Shown here: positions 26,234 to 34,833 of the stretch, piece after piece
How the letters are laid out: every line of letters starts with the position of its first letter
How positions within the stretch are numbered: the first letter of the stretch is position 1
Assembly: GCA_025359185.1 (NCBI GenBank)
Contig: JANYHF010000077.1
Location: 1-62,120, forward strand
Length of the DNA stretch: 62,120 nt
Direction: 5' to 3'
From: Hyphomicrobiaceae bacterium
GTDB taxonomy: Bacteria; Pseudomonadota; Alphaproteobacteria; Rhizobiales; Hyphomicrobiaceae
The notes under the pieces: model-generated
What the model was told of the DNA's origin: nothing
What the model saw: the letters and a program-made list of their open reading frames with translations, nothing else
The model's database searches: none
Program-made: the position numbers and the translations under genes

Positions 26234-27049
26234 CTACCCCAGCAATCCGCGCAGCCAGCCGGCCAGGTCCGCTGCCTGCGCCGCATAGATCAGTGAACGG
26301 TAAATAAAACCCTGTGACACAACCACATAGCCCAGCGACAGCAATGCCGTGACCCATCCGCTCAAGTCCCAGAAGCGCCGTTGCATGGCTGCAAACACCC
26401 AAATCACTGATCCTTCATAGACACAGAAGCCCGCAACCGGGAGGACTGGGAGGAGACGATCATACAGGTCGCGATGTCCCAGCCAGGAGAGCGCCACTCC
26501 GGTCAGGACACCGCCAGCGATGACGCAGAGAATGAGCGCCGTCAGCAGCAGGTACCAATAGCCGAAGCCGAGTGTAACCAGTTTGATGTAGGTGCGCGGC
26601 GTAGGCTGACGGCCGGAAATGGCGCGGCAGACATAGTAGAGCAGCGGCGTCATGATCAGGATGGCGGCGAGGGTGAGGATCTGGAAGGCGATAAAGTCCC
26701 ATTTGTCCCTGCCGACCGTGATGTTCTGCAGCCGTCCGGCGAAGCGGGGAATGATCAGCTCAATGATGGAAAAATAGACCGTCAGGCTGAAGGCCAGGAA
26801 CAGCCAATGGCCGCCGTATGAGGCATCGTTGGCAAGCCGTATCGCGGTTGACACCGGCGCGCGGGAAAAACTGATGGCGACACCCAGCACGCTTTGCGGC
26901 GGTGCGTTGCCAACAGCATCGCCGACGAGGCTCGACCATCCCTCGCCCGCGCCCAACGGCGCTACCGCCGTCCCGCAATGGCCGCAGAATTTTGCTGTGA
27001 CGCCCTCGCCGCAGTTGGTGCAGTAACTTCCGCCCGCTGTCTGGGTCAT
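26234..27049 (-). CDS. Zinc-ribbon, Yip1-like multi-pass membrane protein
   Basis: 271 residues. N-terminal zinc ribbon YCTNCGEGVTAKFCGHCG (two CxxC knuckles) at about residues 9-27. A linker and five or six membrane helices follow (FLAFSLTVYFSIIELII, LTLAAILIMTPLLYYVC, LLLTALILCVIAGGVL, AGFCVYEGSVIWVF). ATG 27049 follows GAGGGGG; longer in-frame starts lack a ribosome site. Family role unknown. It converges on the PemK-like gene. Confidence 0.72.
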   Translation of the reverse strand: MTQTAGGSYCTNCGEGVTAKFCGHCGTAVAPLGAGEGWSSLVGDAVGNAPPQSVLGVAISFSRAPVSTAIRLANDASYGGHWLFLAFSLTVYFSIIELIIPRFAGRLQNITVGRDKWDFIAFQILTLAAILIMTPLLYYVCRAISGRQPTPRTYIKLVTLGFGYWYLLLTALILCVIAGGVLTGVALSWLGHRDLYDRLLPVLPVAGFCVYEGSVIWVFAAMQRRFWDLSGWVTALLSLGYVVVSQGFIYRSLIYAAQAADLAGWLRGLLG

Positions 27050-27245
27050 CGCGAAGCCCCCTCTCAGTCGTTTCAGCGCTGGGGAAGCGTTTAGCGCTTT
27101 TGGGGGTGTTGGCCAAGACCGCAGGCTGGTGCTGAGCACTTCGCGAAGCCCACGTCATGGCAAACGGTTGGCTTGGCCAAGAGGTTCAACACCACCCTTG
27201 TCTCACTCGTACCGACGAGCAAATATACCGGCCTATCAAGTTCCG

Positions 27246-27400
27246 GCATCCCGGATGCGCTGCAGCATGCTTCATGGTGCGGCGCGGTTCCGGGAGCTTG
27301 TGCGCGGCTCAAGCCCCTGTTCGAACCCCAAGATCCCGCGTCTGCGGTGCACCGAAGAAGAATCGCTGCACCGTGCTCGGAATGACGGGTTCATATTTTT
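27246..27400. repeat. Intergenic repeat of the rhizobial type (imperfect terminal inverted repeats)
   Basis: The 370-bp gap 27050-27418 carries no credible gene. Within it CATCCCGGATGCGCTGCAGC near 27250 is matched, imperfectly, by the reverse complement of GCTGCACCGTGCTCGGAATG near 27370, with GTCTGCGGTGCACCG between. This layout resembles GC-rich intergenic elements common in Bradyrhizobium-like genomes. Copy number cannot be judged from one window. Confidence 0.4.
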
Positions 27401-27418
27401 GATCGCCGGTTTCGCAGC

Positions 27419-29164
27419 TCACTTCTGCAACCGGACCCCGACCGTCACTTGATCCTCAGTATAGCTACGGTCTACTGCGTTGGTGGAAAAATTCGTACGT
27501 TGATAGTTTGCGAGCAAGGCCCACTCGCGGTTGAGGTTGTATTCAAAACCCGCAGTGCCGGTAAATTGCGTTTCCGTGAGATCGAGGCCCGCATAGGTGC
27601 GCTTGGCCTCACTGATGCCGATCAACATCGTCAGCCAGCGGCGGAACTGATGGCGCAGGTCTAGCGACACCCTCGAATTGCGCAAGGCCGTCGCACCCGG
27701 CGTGCCGGTCAGTTCGAGGTCCGCCGAGGCCGCGAAGGTCAGCGCCGTCAGGGCGGACGGCAACCAGACCACGCTGCTGTCGGCGACAAAGCCCGTGACT
27801 TCCGATCCGCCCGCGTTGGCTGACGTGATCGACGCGCCGCCAAGGCTGAACGTACCGCTGAGTTTGGCCGAGTGATCGGTCTCGATGCCAAGGCGCAACT
27901 CGCTGCCGGTGGCGTCGGTGCCGCTGGTATTGGCGTAACGGCGGGCAAAACTGCGCGCGGTGCCGAAGATCGTCAGCGCGGGCGAGAGCTCGTAGCCGGT
28001 GCGGAAATCGAGATTGGCATCCCGGTAGAGCTGGCCGCCAGTGCCGGCGTCGCTTTGAGCGGTATCGGCCACGGTGCCGTGCAAGCGCAGCGACACCCTG
28101 TTGACGCGCTGATTGTAGGCGCCACCGGCAGTTCTGGTGATCGTGCTCGGCCGCTGCGCCGCGCCGGTGGGCACCAGCGGATCGCTGCGCGAGAGCTGGC
28201 CGAAATCATAGGCCGCCTCGCCTTCGAGATTGGCGCGCTCAGTCACATCCAGCCGCCCGCGCAAACTTGCCGTGAGCTGTTTGCTGTCCTCCGATGGCAA
28301 TCGTGCGTAGGACGTGGTGGAGCCGCGCAGATCGAGGCCGATGAAATGGCGCGACCACTGCGACTCCAGGGTGGCTGACGGGCGGAGCACCAGAGCAACG
28401 TCGCCCTCGCGCAACGGCGACTGGCGGACATTGTCCGAGTAAAGCGTTTCAGCTGTGAGACTTGGCAGCAGCCGGAAGCCGCCGATGCGGTAGCCGACCG
28501 GGGCATAGGGATTGTCGTCAGTGTCCAGAACCTGCGGACGCAAGACTGGCCTGGGCTCGGCTGTCTCATCCGGCACATCATCCTGGAGCGGAGCATCTTC
28601 GGCGGCCACGATGGGCCGGGCCACGCGCGCACCGCCCGTGTCTTCGGGCACGGGCCTTGGCCGTCCGGCCACAGTACGAGCGTCGGTCTGGGTCTCAACC
28701 GTCCGTGCATTCGGGCGCGCCGAAGCCGCCGCCGCCTCGTCATCGGCCGGTGGAGTCGCAGGATCAGCCGGGTTCACCAGCTTGCCGTCGGCCGACAGAT
28801 CGCCGTCGGCGGGTGCATTGGCTGGCGCATCGCGCAACACGCCGTCCTGATTGGTAGGCTCGGCGGCAGGCGCGGCCAGCGAGCCATCCTGCGGTGGCCC
28901 GGCGGGTGCATCGCCCTCGCCCACGGCGGTGGCAGCATCGGCGGCCGCTGCCCCGCCGGTATCAACACCCTTGCCAGCGCGGAGCTCCGACAAAATGCGT
29001 TCGGTTGTGGAAGAGCCCTGGTTCACCGCCGTGCCGGCATCCTGGGCGTGGGCGTATATGCCCATACTGAGCACTGCTGAGAGTGCAGTTGCGCTCATCG
29101 ACGCGGCAAACCGGGGGAGGCGTAAGCGTATGCGCACAGGGACCAACGCCTCTTTGGGCGGCAA
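27419..29164 (-). CDS. Outer-membrane beta-barrel protein (BBP2-like) with long Ala/Pro/Asp-rich leader
   Basis: Up to 581 residues. Signal peptide MSATALSAVLSMGIYAHAQD, a low-complexity region rich in A, D, P and G (about residues 45-215), then a barrel of repeated amphipathic strands (FRLLPSLTAETLYSDNVRQ; FEYNLNREWALLANYQRTNF) ending VTVGVRLQK. The pattern matches proteins annotated outer membrane beta-barrel in alphaproteobacteria, sometimes tied to exopolysaccharide export. The start is unclear: TTG 29164, TTG 29146 and GTG 29137 are all in frame before the hydrophobic core. Confidence 0.78.
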   Translation of the reverse strand: MPPKEALVPVRIRLRLPRFAASMSATALSAVLSMGIYAHAQDAGTAVNQGSSTTERILSELRAGKGVDTGGAAAADAATAVGEGDAPAGPPQDGSLAAPAAEPTNQDGVLRDAPANAPADGDLSADGKLVNPADPATPPADDEAAAASARPNARTVETQTDARTVAGRPRPVPEDTGGARVARPIVAAEDAPLQDDVPDETAEPRPVLRPQVLDTDDNPYAPVGYRIGGFRLLPSLTAETLYSDNVRQSPLREGDVALVLRPSATLESQWSRHFIGLDLRGSTTSYARLPSEDSKQLTASLRGRLDVTERANLEGEAAYDFGQLSRSDPLVPTGAAQRPSTITRTAGGAYNQRVNRVSLRLHGTVADTAQSDAGTGGQLYRDANLDFRTGYELSPALTIFGTARSFARRYANTSGTDATGSELRLGIETDHSAKLSGTFSLGGASITSANAGGSEVTGFVADSSVVWLPSALTALTFAASADLELTGTPGATALRNSRVSLDLRHQFRRWLTMLIGISEAKRTYAGLDLTETQFTGTAGFEYNLNREWALLANYQRTNFSTNAVDRSYTEDQVTVGVRLQK

Positions 29165-29356
29165 AGTCGGAACGCAAGTACAAGACGGCTCAGCCCGACC
29201 CTAGGGGCAAAGCGTTAAGGGTGCGTTGCGCCGGGCAGAGGCTGGACTTTGCGGCGCGCTTTCCGCAAAAGTAGCTCAGAGTGCGCTGGAGTGAGTTCTA
29301 AGTGCACCAAAGTACGCGCGATGACGCGCTAATCCGCTCAGTGAGACTTTTCGAGC

Positions 29357-30379
29357 ATGGCAGTGAACCCACGAACCAAACTCCGCACCCCAGTGACATT
29401 GGCGACGGTTGCACCCGCATCGCCGCTCGAGTCGGCGCTCCGGACAGTGAGTTTGGAGACCGCCGGATTGCAAGCGCTGGAGGCCATGCTGCGCACCGCC
29501 ATGGCCGGCGCATTTGCCGAAGCCGCCACCCTCATGGGCAGCGCCAAGGGCCGGATCATCGTCACGGGTATTGGTAAAAGTGGCCATATCGGGCGGAAAA
29601 TCGCGGCGACCTTGGCCTCCACGGGAACGCCCGCCTATTTCGTCCACCCGACCGAGGCCAGCCATGGCGACCTTGGCATGGTCACCGCCGACGATGCGAT
29701 CCTGGCGCTCTCCTGGTCCGGCGAAACGGCCGAACTCGGCTCCATCATCACCTATGCCAGCCGCTTCGCCGTGCCGTTGATTTCGATGACCTCGCGCAAG
29801 GACTCTTCGCTCGCCAAAGCCTCCGCCGTTGTGCTCCTTTTGCCCCGCGCGGCGGAGGCCTGCCCGCATGGTCTGGCCCCCACCACCTCCAGCACCATGC
29901 AGCTGGTGCTTGGCGATTGCCTGGCCATTGCGTTGTTGGAGAGCAAGGGCTTTTCCGCCAACGATTACAAGGCTATACACCCGGGTGGGCAGCTCGGCGC
30001 CAGCCTGCGCCATGTCGGCGATATCATGCATAAGGGCGGCAAGCTGCCGATCGTCCGTGAAGGGACGGTGATGGCCGAAGCACTGGTCACGATGACGGAA
30101 AAGAGCCTCGGCTGCGTGGGTGTCATCGACGCGCGGGGGCGCCTCGCAGGCGTCATCACCGACGGCGATTTGCGCCGCCACATGGGGCCGGATCTGCTGG
30201 GCGCGCGCTGTGCCGACATTATGACCAAGCGGCCCAAGACCATTGGCCCCCAGCTGCTGGCCTCAGCCGCGCTCGAAACCATGAACGCGACGAAAATTAC
30301 GGCGTTGTTTGTAGTCGAGGCCGGTAAGCCGGTCGGCATCGTGCATGTGCATGACCTACTACGGCTGGGCGTGGTTTAG
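29357..30379 (+). CDS. kdsD: Arabinose-5-phosphate isomerase (KdsD/KpsF family)
   Basis: 340 residues. SIS domain with VTGIGKSGHIGRKIAATLAS, TPAYFVHPTEASHGDLGM and LSWSGETAEL, then two CBS repeats after IHPGGQLGASLRHVGDIMH. Makes arabinose-5-phosphate, the first step to Kdo for LPS. An N-terminal extension of about 25 residues precedes the family start. Its TAG stop overlaps the stop of the convergent NfeD gene. Confidence 0.94.
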   Translation: MAVNPRTKLRTPVTLATVAPASPLESALRTVSLETAGLQALEAMLRTAMAGAFAEAATLMGSAKGRIIVTGIGKSGHIGRKIAATLASTGTPAYFVHPTEASHGDLGMVTADDAILALSWSGETAELGSIITYASRFAVPLISMTSRKDSSLAKASAVVLLLPRAAEACPHGLAPTTSSTMQLVLGDCLAIALLESKGFSANDYKAIHPGGQLGASLRHVGDIMHKGGKLPIVREGTVMAEALVTMTEKSLGCVGVIDARGRLAGVITDGDLRRHMGPDLLGARCADIMTKRPKTIGPQLLASAALETMNATKITALFVVEAGKPVGIVHVHDLLRLGVV

Positions 30380-30828
30380 CCGACCGGCTCCGTCACCACC
30401 ACTGTGCCCCGGCTTCCCTTCACCCGGACCCGCGCGCCCGCCGCCGCATCTGGTCCTTCAGCGATCCAGAGCGTATCGCCGATCTTCACCTTGCCGCGGC
30501 CATTGGTGATTGCCTCTTCGACGGAGACGATCTGTCCTGCGAAGCGGTTGCCCGCTTGGTTCAGTGTGCCGTGATCGGTGACGGTAACGCCGTACCGCAG
30601 CACCAGCCGCGCAAACAGACCAAGCGCCAGTGAAAGAGCCGCGAACAGGACCAGCTGCAGGCCAGCATCCAGGTGCAAAAAGGGCTGCAGCAGGCCGACC
30701 AGGATGGCGGCGAGGCCGAGCCATAGCAGGAACGCGCCTGGCGCCAGAATCTCCAGCATCAGCAGCACCGCGCCGCCACCGAGCCAGACCCACAGCGCAT
30801 TGGAACCATTGAGAATTTCAAGCGTCAT
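30376..30828 (-). CDS. NfeD-family membrane protein
   Basis: 150 residues. Two to three N-terminal helices (WLGGGAVLLMLEILAPGAFL, LFAALSLALGLFARLVL) and a C-terminal OB-fold-like NfeD domain (GQIVSVEEAITNGRGKVKIG, DTLWIAEGPDAAAGARVRV). ATG 30828 has GGAG six bases upstream; an ATG 12 bases earlier is less favoured. It follows the SPFH gene by 39 bp on the same strand, the usual NfeD-stomatin pair that organises membrane microdomains. Confidence 0.9.
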   Translation of the reverse strand: MTLEILNGSNALWVWLGGGAVLLMLEILAPGAFLLWLGLAAILVGLLQPFLHLDAGLQLVLFAALSLALGLFARLVLRYGVTVTDHGTLNQAGNRFAGQIVSVEEAITNGRGKVKIGDTLWIAEGPDAAAGARVRVKGSRGTVVVTEPVG

Positions 30829-30867
30829 GACTGTCTCCATAACCAAGGTTGAGAGGCAGAAGCGAGG

Positions 30868-31848
30868 TTAGGTCCTCGGCACCGTTGGCGGCCGCCGGGT
30901 GGACACGTTGGCGCTGTTGGCCCCGCCGCCACCGAAGGCTTCCTTGGTGATTTCGCCCAGGCCCGCCAACGCGCCAATGACCGACGAACTATCGAGCGGC
31001 ATCATCAAAATCTTCTGGTTCGGCGAGGTGGCGATGGCTTCGAGCGCCTTCACGTAATTGTTGGCGACGAAGTAGTTGATGGCCTGCACGCTACCGTTGG
31101 CAATGGCAGTCGAGACCAGCTCGGTCGCCTTGGCTTCGGCTGCAGCCGCCCGCTCGCGTGCGTCGGCATCACGGAAGGCAGCCTCCTTGCGGCCCTCGGC
31201 AGAGAGGATTGCCGCCTGTTTCTCGCCCTCGGCACGCAGAATCGCGGACTGCCTGAGACCCTCGGCCTCCAGGATCTGCGCGCGCTTGTCACGCTCGGCC
31301 TTCATCTGCCGGCCCATCGATTCCACGAGGTCGCGCGGCGGGGCGATGTCCTTGATCTCGATGCGCGTCACCTTCACGCCCCAGGGTTGCGTCGCGTCGT
31401 CGATGATTTTCAGCAACCGGTGGTTGATCGCATCGCGGTTCGATAGCAACTCGTCCAGGTCCATCGAGCCCATGACGGTACGGATATTGGTCAGCGCCAG
31501 GTTGGTGATGCCCTGCTGCACATTGGTGACCTCATAGGCCGATTGGGCGGCATCGAGCACGCTGTAGAATGAAATACCATCCACCCGCACCTGGGCGTTG
31601 TCCCTGGTGATCACCTCCTGGCTGGGAATGTCGAGCACCTGCTCCTTCATACTGATCTTGTAGCCGATACGGTCCATGAAAGGCGTCAGGATATGCAAGC
31701 CCGGTTGCAACGTGCGCGTGTAGCGGCCAAAGCGCTCCACCGTGTAATTGGAGCCCTGCGGCACCACTTTGATGGTCGACCAGAACAGGATGAACAGGAA
31801 CAGGACGAGGACGGCAATCAAAGCCGTCGATAAGACTGCGGGGTCCAT
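30868..31848 (-). CDS. SPFH/band 7 (QmcA/stomatin-like) protein
   Basis: 326 residues. One N-terminal membrane anchor (LIAVLVLFLFILFWS), then the SPFH domain VPQGSNYTVERFGRYTRTL, MKEQVLDIPSQEVITRDNA, and a coiled-coil rich in AE repeats (LEAEGLRQSAILRAEGEKQ, AAAAEAKATELV). Forms oligomeric membrane scaffolds with NfeD. Length and layout are normal for QmcA/slipin proteins. Confidence 0.93.
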   Translation of the reverse strand: MDPAVLSTALIAVLVLFLFILFWSTIKVVPQGSNYTVERFGRYTRTLQPGLHILTPFMDRIGYKISMKEQVLDIPSQEVITRDNAQVRVDGISFYSVLDAAQSAYEVTNVQQGITNLALTNIRTVMGSMDLDELLSNRDAINHRLLKIIDDATQPWGVKVTRIEIKDIAPPRDLVESMGRQMKAERDKRAQILEAEGLRQSAILRAEGEKQAAILSAEGRKEAAFRDADARERAAAAEAKATELVSTAIANGSVQAINYFVANNYVKALEAIATSPNQKILMMPLDSSSVIGALAGLGEITKEAFGGGGANSANVSTRRPPTVPRT

Positions 31849-32044
31849 GCGGGGCCTCCAAAAGTGGAATTCGGTTGTGAATTCACGGGGCAGATATGGG
31901 GAATGCGGCTGCGAATTACCAGGGTACGCAGTATTGACATGGTGAATAGCTGATTGGCGCGCCGCCGTTAATTTACGAATAATTCAAGGCCGCATCCCGG
32001 GACTCTGCTCTTGCCGGCGTGACCCAGTGCTATGCTTCTGCCCG

Positions 32045-33109
32045 CTACGTCAAGAACCGGAGTTCGCAGATGTGATGATAGTGCTGGCCTGGGTCCAAGC
32101 GTGATTGCGGGACGTGGCTGAGGTTCGGACCATCAGGAAACCTTTGTGTTTCCATCGTGAACCCGCCGAACTTCCCGTAGGGCTTGCCGCCTTTGCCAAT
32201 CATCGAGGAGTTGAGAGATCTGCCGGTGTAGAATTGCACGCCCGGTTCTGTCGTCGAGAGTTCGAAGCCGCGTCCCGACGCTGGATCGCGCGCCATGGCC
32301 ACAGGCCGCAACCGCCCGGGTTCACCGCGCAAACAGAAATTGTGATCAAAACCGTCAGCACCACCCTCAATCTCGCCTGTTCCGCCAGGGCGCGGCAGCT
32401 TGGCGATCTGGCTGCCGATCGTGCGCGGCTCACGGAAGTCAAACGGCGTGCCTGCGACCTTCAAAATTTCGCCCGAGATGATCAACTCGTCATCAACTGG
32501 CGCATAGAAGTCCGCATAAAACTGCACCTCTTGTTCCAGAACCGAGCCGGAGGCGTGGCCGGCCAGATTGAAATAGCTGTGATTGGTGATGTTGCAGAGG
32601 GTCGGCTGGCTGGTCGTTGCGCGAAAGTCAATCCGTATACGGTTGTCATCGGTCAAAGCATAGGCCGTCGTCAGCTTGAGCTCACCGGGAAAACCTTCAT
32701 CGCCATCGGGCGAGGTCAGGGAGAACGTGACCGTGTTGTCCAAGCTATCGTACTCGGCGGCCCACTTACGCTTATCGTAGCTGTCAGGCCCGCCATGCAA
32801 GGAGTTAAGGCCTTCGTTGCAAGCCGTCTGGACCTCTTTGCCATCCAACGGGAATCTGCCTCGCCGTAACCTATTGGCAAACCGTCCGACGGTTGCGCCG
32901 AGATAGGCTTGGCCGGCGCGATAGGCTTGCGCAGACTCAAAGCCAAGTATGACATCAGCGAACTGGCCTGAGGGCGAAGGCATGTTCATCTGAACGGTTG
33001 TGGCCCCAAAGTCCGTGACGGCTAGGGAGGCGCCAGCCCGGTTGCGGATGGTAAAGAGACCGAACTCGTCCCCGCCGAGTTTGCCGAAAGGCTTCCGGTC
33101 AATGGTCAT
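32045..33109 (-). CDS. galM: Aldose 1-epimerase
   Basis: 354 residues. YLGATVGRFANRL, LNSLHGGPDSYDKRKW, TNHSYFNLAG (catalytic His), VDDELIISGEILKVAGTPFD, DHNFCLRG and the catalytic Glu region in the C-terminal FGGFTMETQRFPDGPN are all present. Interconverts alpha and beta anomers of galactose/glucose. Isolated on the minus strand, divergent from the broken aldolase/ROK cassette. Confidence 0.93.
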   Translation of the reverse strand: MTIDRKPFGKLGGDEFGLFTIRNRAGASLAVTDFGATTVQMNMPSPSGQFADVILGFESAQAYRAGQAYLGATVGRFANRLRRGRFPLDGKEVQTACNEGLNSLHGGPDSYDKRKWAAEYDSLDNTVTFSLTSPDGDEGFPGELKLTTAYALTDDNRIRIDFRATTSQPTLCNITNHSYFNLAGHASGSVLEQEVQFYADFYAPVDDELIISGEILKVAGTPFDFREPRTIGSQIAKLPRPGGTGEIEGGADGFDHNFCLRGEPGRLRPVAMARDPASGRGFELSTTEPGVQFYTGRSLNSSMIGKGGKPYGKFGGFTMETQRFPDGPNLSHVPQSRLDPGQHYHHICELRFLT

Positions 33110-33409
33110 AGGCGCCCCGCGTCACGCAAAATCTTCGTAAGTCTGCAATTTATACGTGGCACCTCATACCTTGGCAAACTGCCCGAGGGCTACCAACGGT
33201 TTGCACCTCGTGCAGGGCTTGAGGCGCGACGCCGCTAAATTGGTGCCAAAGCCAAATCGGACTACGGCCAATCCAGGACTGGCAACGCGAAAGCCATCTC
33301 CGGCAAAGTACGCTCGTTTCAGAGTGGTCCAATGCAAAACCGCTCGACGGTTGATGCAATTAATGACTTCGTGTAACGGATCGAGCCTCGTTGTTACGGG
33401 ACATACGCA
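33110..33409. other. Intergenic region between galM and the aldolase remnant
   Basis: 300 bp that must hold the galM promoter and perhaps one for the ROK cassette. No credible frame, repeat or clear promoter pair was seen. Confidence 0.4.
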
Positions 33410-33577
33410 ATGGCTGCCATGACCACCGCCGAATTGCGCGGCTACCGGAAAATCTGCGGCAGCAATGGCGCCATCATGGCCATGGCCTGCGATCAACGCG
33501 GCGATATCCGTAAGTTGATCACGACTGATCCCGCTGCACAGAAGAAAATTACCGACACCATGCTGGGCGAGGAATGA
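33410..33577 (+). pseudogene. Tagatose/fructose-bisphosphate aldolase-like (LacD/DhnA) N-terminal remnant
   Basis: A 55-codon frame reads TTAELRGYRKICGSNGAIMA, then MACDQRGDIRKLITTDPAAQ and ends DTMLGEE and TGA. This is the start of class I LacD-like aldolases, which run to about 300 residues and continue LGxTKxD at this point. The stop overlaps the ATG of the ROK kinase (ATGA), so a deletion has apparently removed the rest of the gene and joined it to the next. It might still be translated as a leader for the kinase. Confidence 0.6.
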
Positions 33578-34440
33578 GTGCTCGTGAGGCCATCGGCGTC
33601 GATGTTGGTGGCACCACCATCAAGGCTGCACGAGTGTCGGCAGCGGGCGTCATCATTGCGCAGGCGAGCCAGGCAACCGCAAAGACCCCAACTGACGTGC
33701 TGGCGCAGATCGATGCCCTGATTGCCGCTTGCGATCATGCGCGTGTGGCCTGCATCGGCATCGGCGTTCCGTCGCCGGTCGATTTCAGGACCGCGCGCAT
33801 CTTTCCGGGCGGGTATGTCGATCTGTCCGGGCCGCCGCTGACTGGGCGGTTATCGCGCACTAACGGACGTCCGGTGTTCACGGACAATGACGGCACCATG
33901 GCGCTCGTTGCCGAGGCGCGGCTCGGGGCCGCCAAGGGGTCCGCTAATGTTGTTATGCTGACGATCGGCACCGGGATTGGCGGAGCGGCTATGCTCGGCG
34001 GTAAAATCGTGCAGGGCAAGGCGAGCGCGGGCCAACTTGGCCACATCACCGTTGCCTATGACGGCCTCGACTGCGCCTGTGGGCGGCTGGGATGCCTTGA
34101 AACGTTGAGCTCAGGAACCGCGCTCGGCCGGCATATTGCCAATGCCGGTCTGCCTGCTACGGTAACAGCCGAGGAACTCTTGTCGCGGAACGACGCGCAA
34201 TCGCGTGGCGTCATCGAACGCTGGATCCAGCCGTTGCGCTCCGGTATCGAAAGTCTGGCCGCAACACTTGATCCCGAAATCGTGGTGTTGGGTGGGGGAT
34301 TGGGCAAAGCAGCCTGCACGGCATTGGCGTCGGTCCCGCCCAAATCGACGTGGTTTCAATACCGGGTCGCGCCTGCGATCTGCGGCAGTGAGGCGGGTGT
34401 GATTGGCGCGGGCCTGGCGGCGTTTGAGCGGCTGCCATGA
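33574..34440 (+). CDS. ROK-family sugar kinase
   Basis: 288 residues. ATP-binding IGVDVGGTTIKAARVS at the N-terminus, FTDNDGTMALVAEARLGAA with the catalytic Asp, IGTGIGGAAMLGGKIVQG and the zinc site CACGRLGCLE. EIVVLGGGLGKA near the end. Slightly short for the family but all motifs are intact. Flanked on both sides by broken genes, so it may be an orphan of a lost sugar pathway. Substrate unknown. Confidence 0.88.
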   Translation: MSAREAIGVDVGGTTIKAARVSAAGVIIAQASQATAKTPTDVLAQIDALIAACDHARVACIGIGVPSPVDFRTARIFPGGYVDLSGPPLTGRLSRTNGRPVFTDNDGTMALVAEARLGAAKGSANVVMLTIGTGIGGAAMLGGKIVQGKASAGQLGHITVAYDGLDCACGRLGCLETLSSGTALGRHIANAGLPATVTAEELLSRNDAQSRGVIERWIQPLRSGIESLAATLDPEIVVLGGGLGKAACTALASVPPKSTWFQYRVAPAICGSEAGVIGAGLAAFERLP

Positions 34441-34760
34441 AGACCGGCATTCTCGTCAACGGCGTGCCAGCCTCAGGCAAGAGCACGGTGGCCAAGGCGA
34501 TATCGCAGAGTGCCGGGTGGCCGATGTTTGCGTTGGATACGGTCAAGGAAGCGCCTTTTGCGCATCTGGGCACTGGCGACCGCGAGCACAACCGGCTGTT
34601 CGGCAAGGCGAGCTATCAGGCCATTTTTGCAGTGATCGGAGATTTCCCGCACGGCGCGACGGTGGTGATCAATGCTTAGTTCGGCTTTCAGCGGACGGAG
34701 GTTTTGACCGCGCACTTGGCGGCGGTCGATGGCCCGGCAGAAACCCGAAGTCGCGCTTTA
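34437..34760 (+). pseudogene. P-loop small-molecule kinase, nonsense mutation and truncation
   Basis: Starts MKTGILVNGVPASGKSTVAK (Walker A) and overlaps the ROK stop by 4 bp. After 80 codons TAG interrupts GATVVINA-stop-FGFQRTEVL, where relatives have a Trp (xDAWFGFQP-type), so TGG appears to have become TAG. Homology continues in frame for about 25 codons (TAHLAAVDG) and then fades into the convergent pxpC 3' end. Not expected to be functional. Confidence 0.65.
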
Positions 34761-34833
34761 TTGGCTCGCGGCCAAGAAAAACGTTGGCGATGGCGAGACG
34801 CCGCCTGTGAAAGCGGACAAGAGATCCCCGCTA

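Noticed and set aside
27300-27340. tRNA T-loop-like TTCGAAC
   Set aside because: The flanking bases do not pair as a T-stem, and no anticodon or acceptor arm can be folded around it.
33156-33422. 88-codon frame between galM and the aldolase remnant
   Set aside because: No ribosome site, no recognisable sequence, and it overlaps the better supported aldolase N-terminus.
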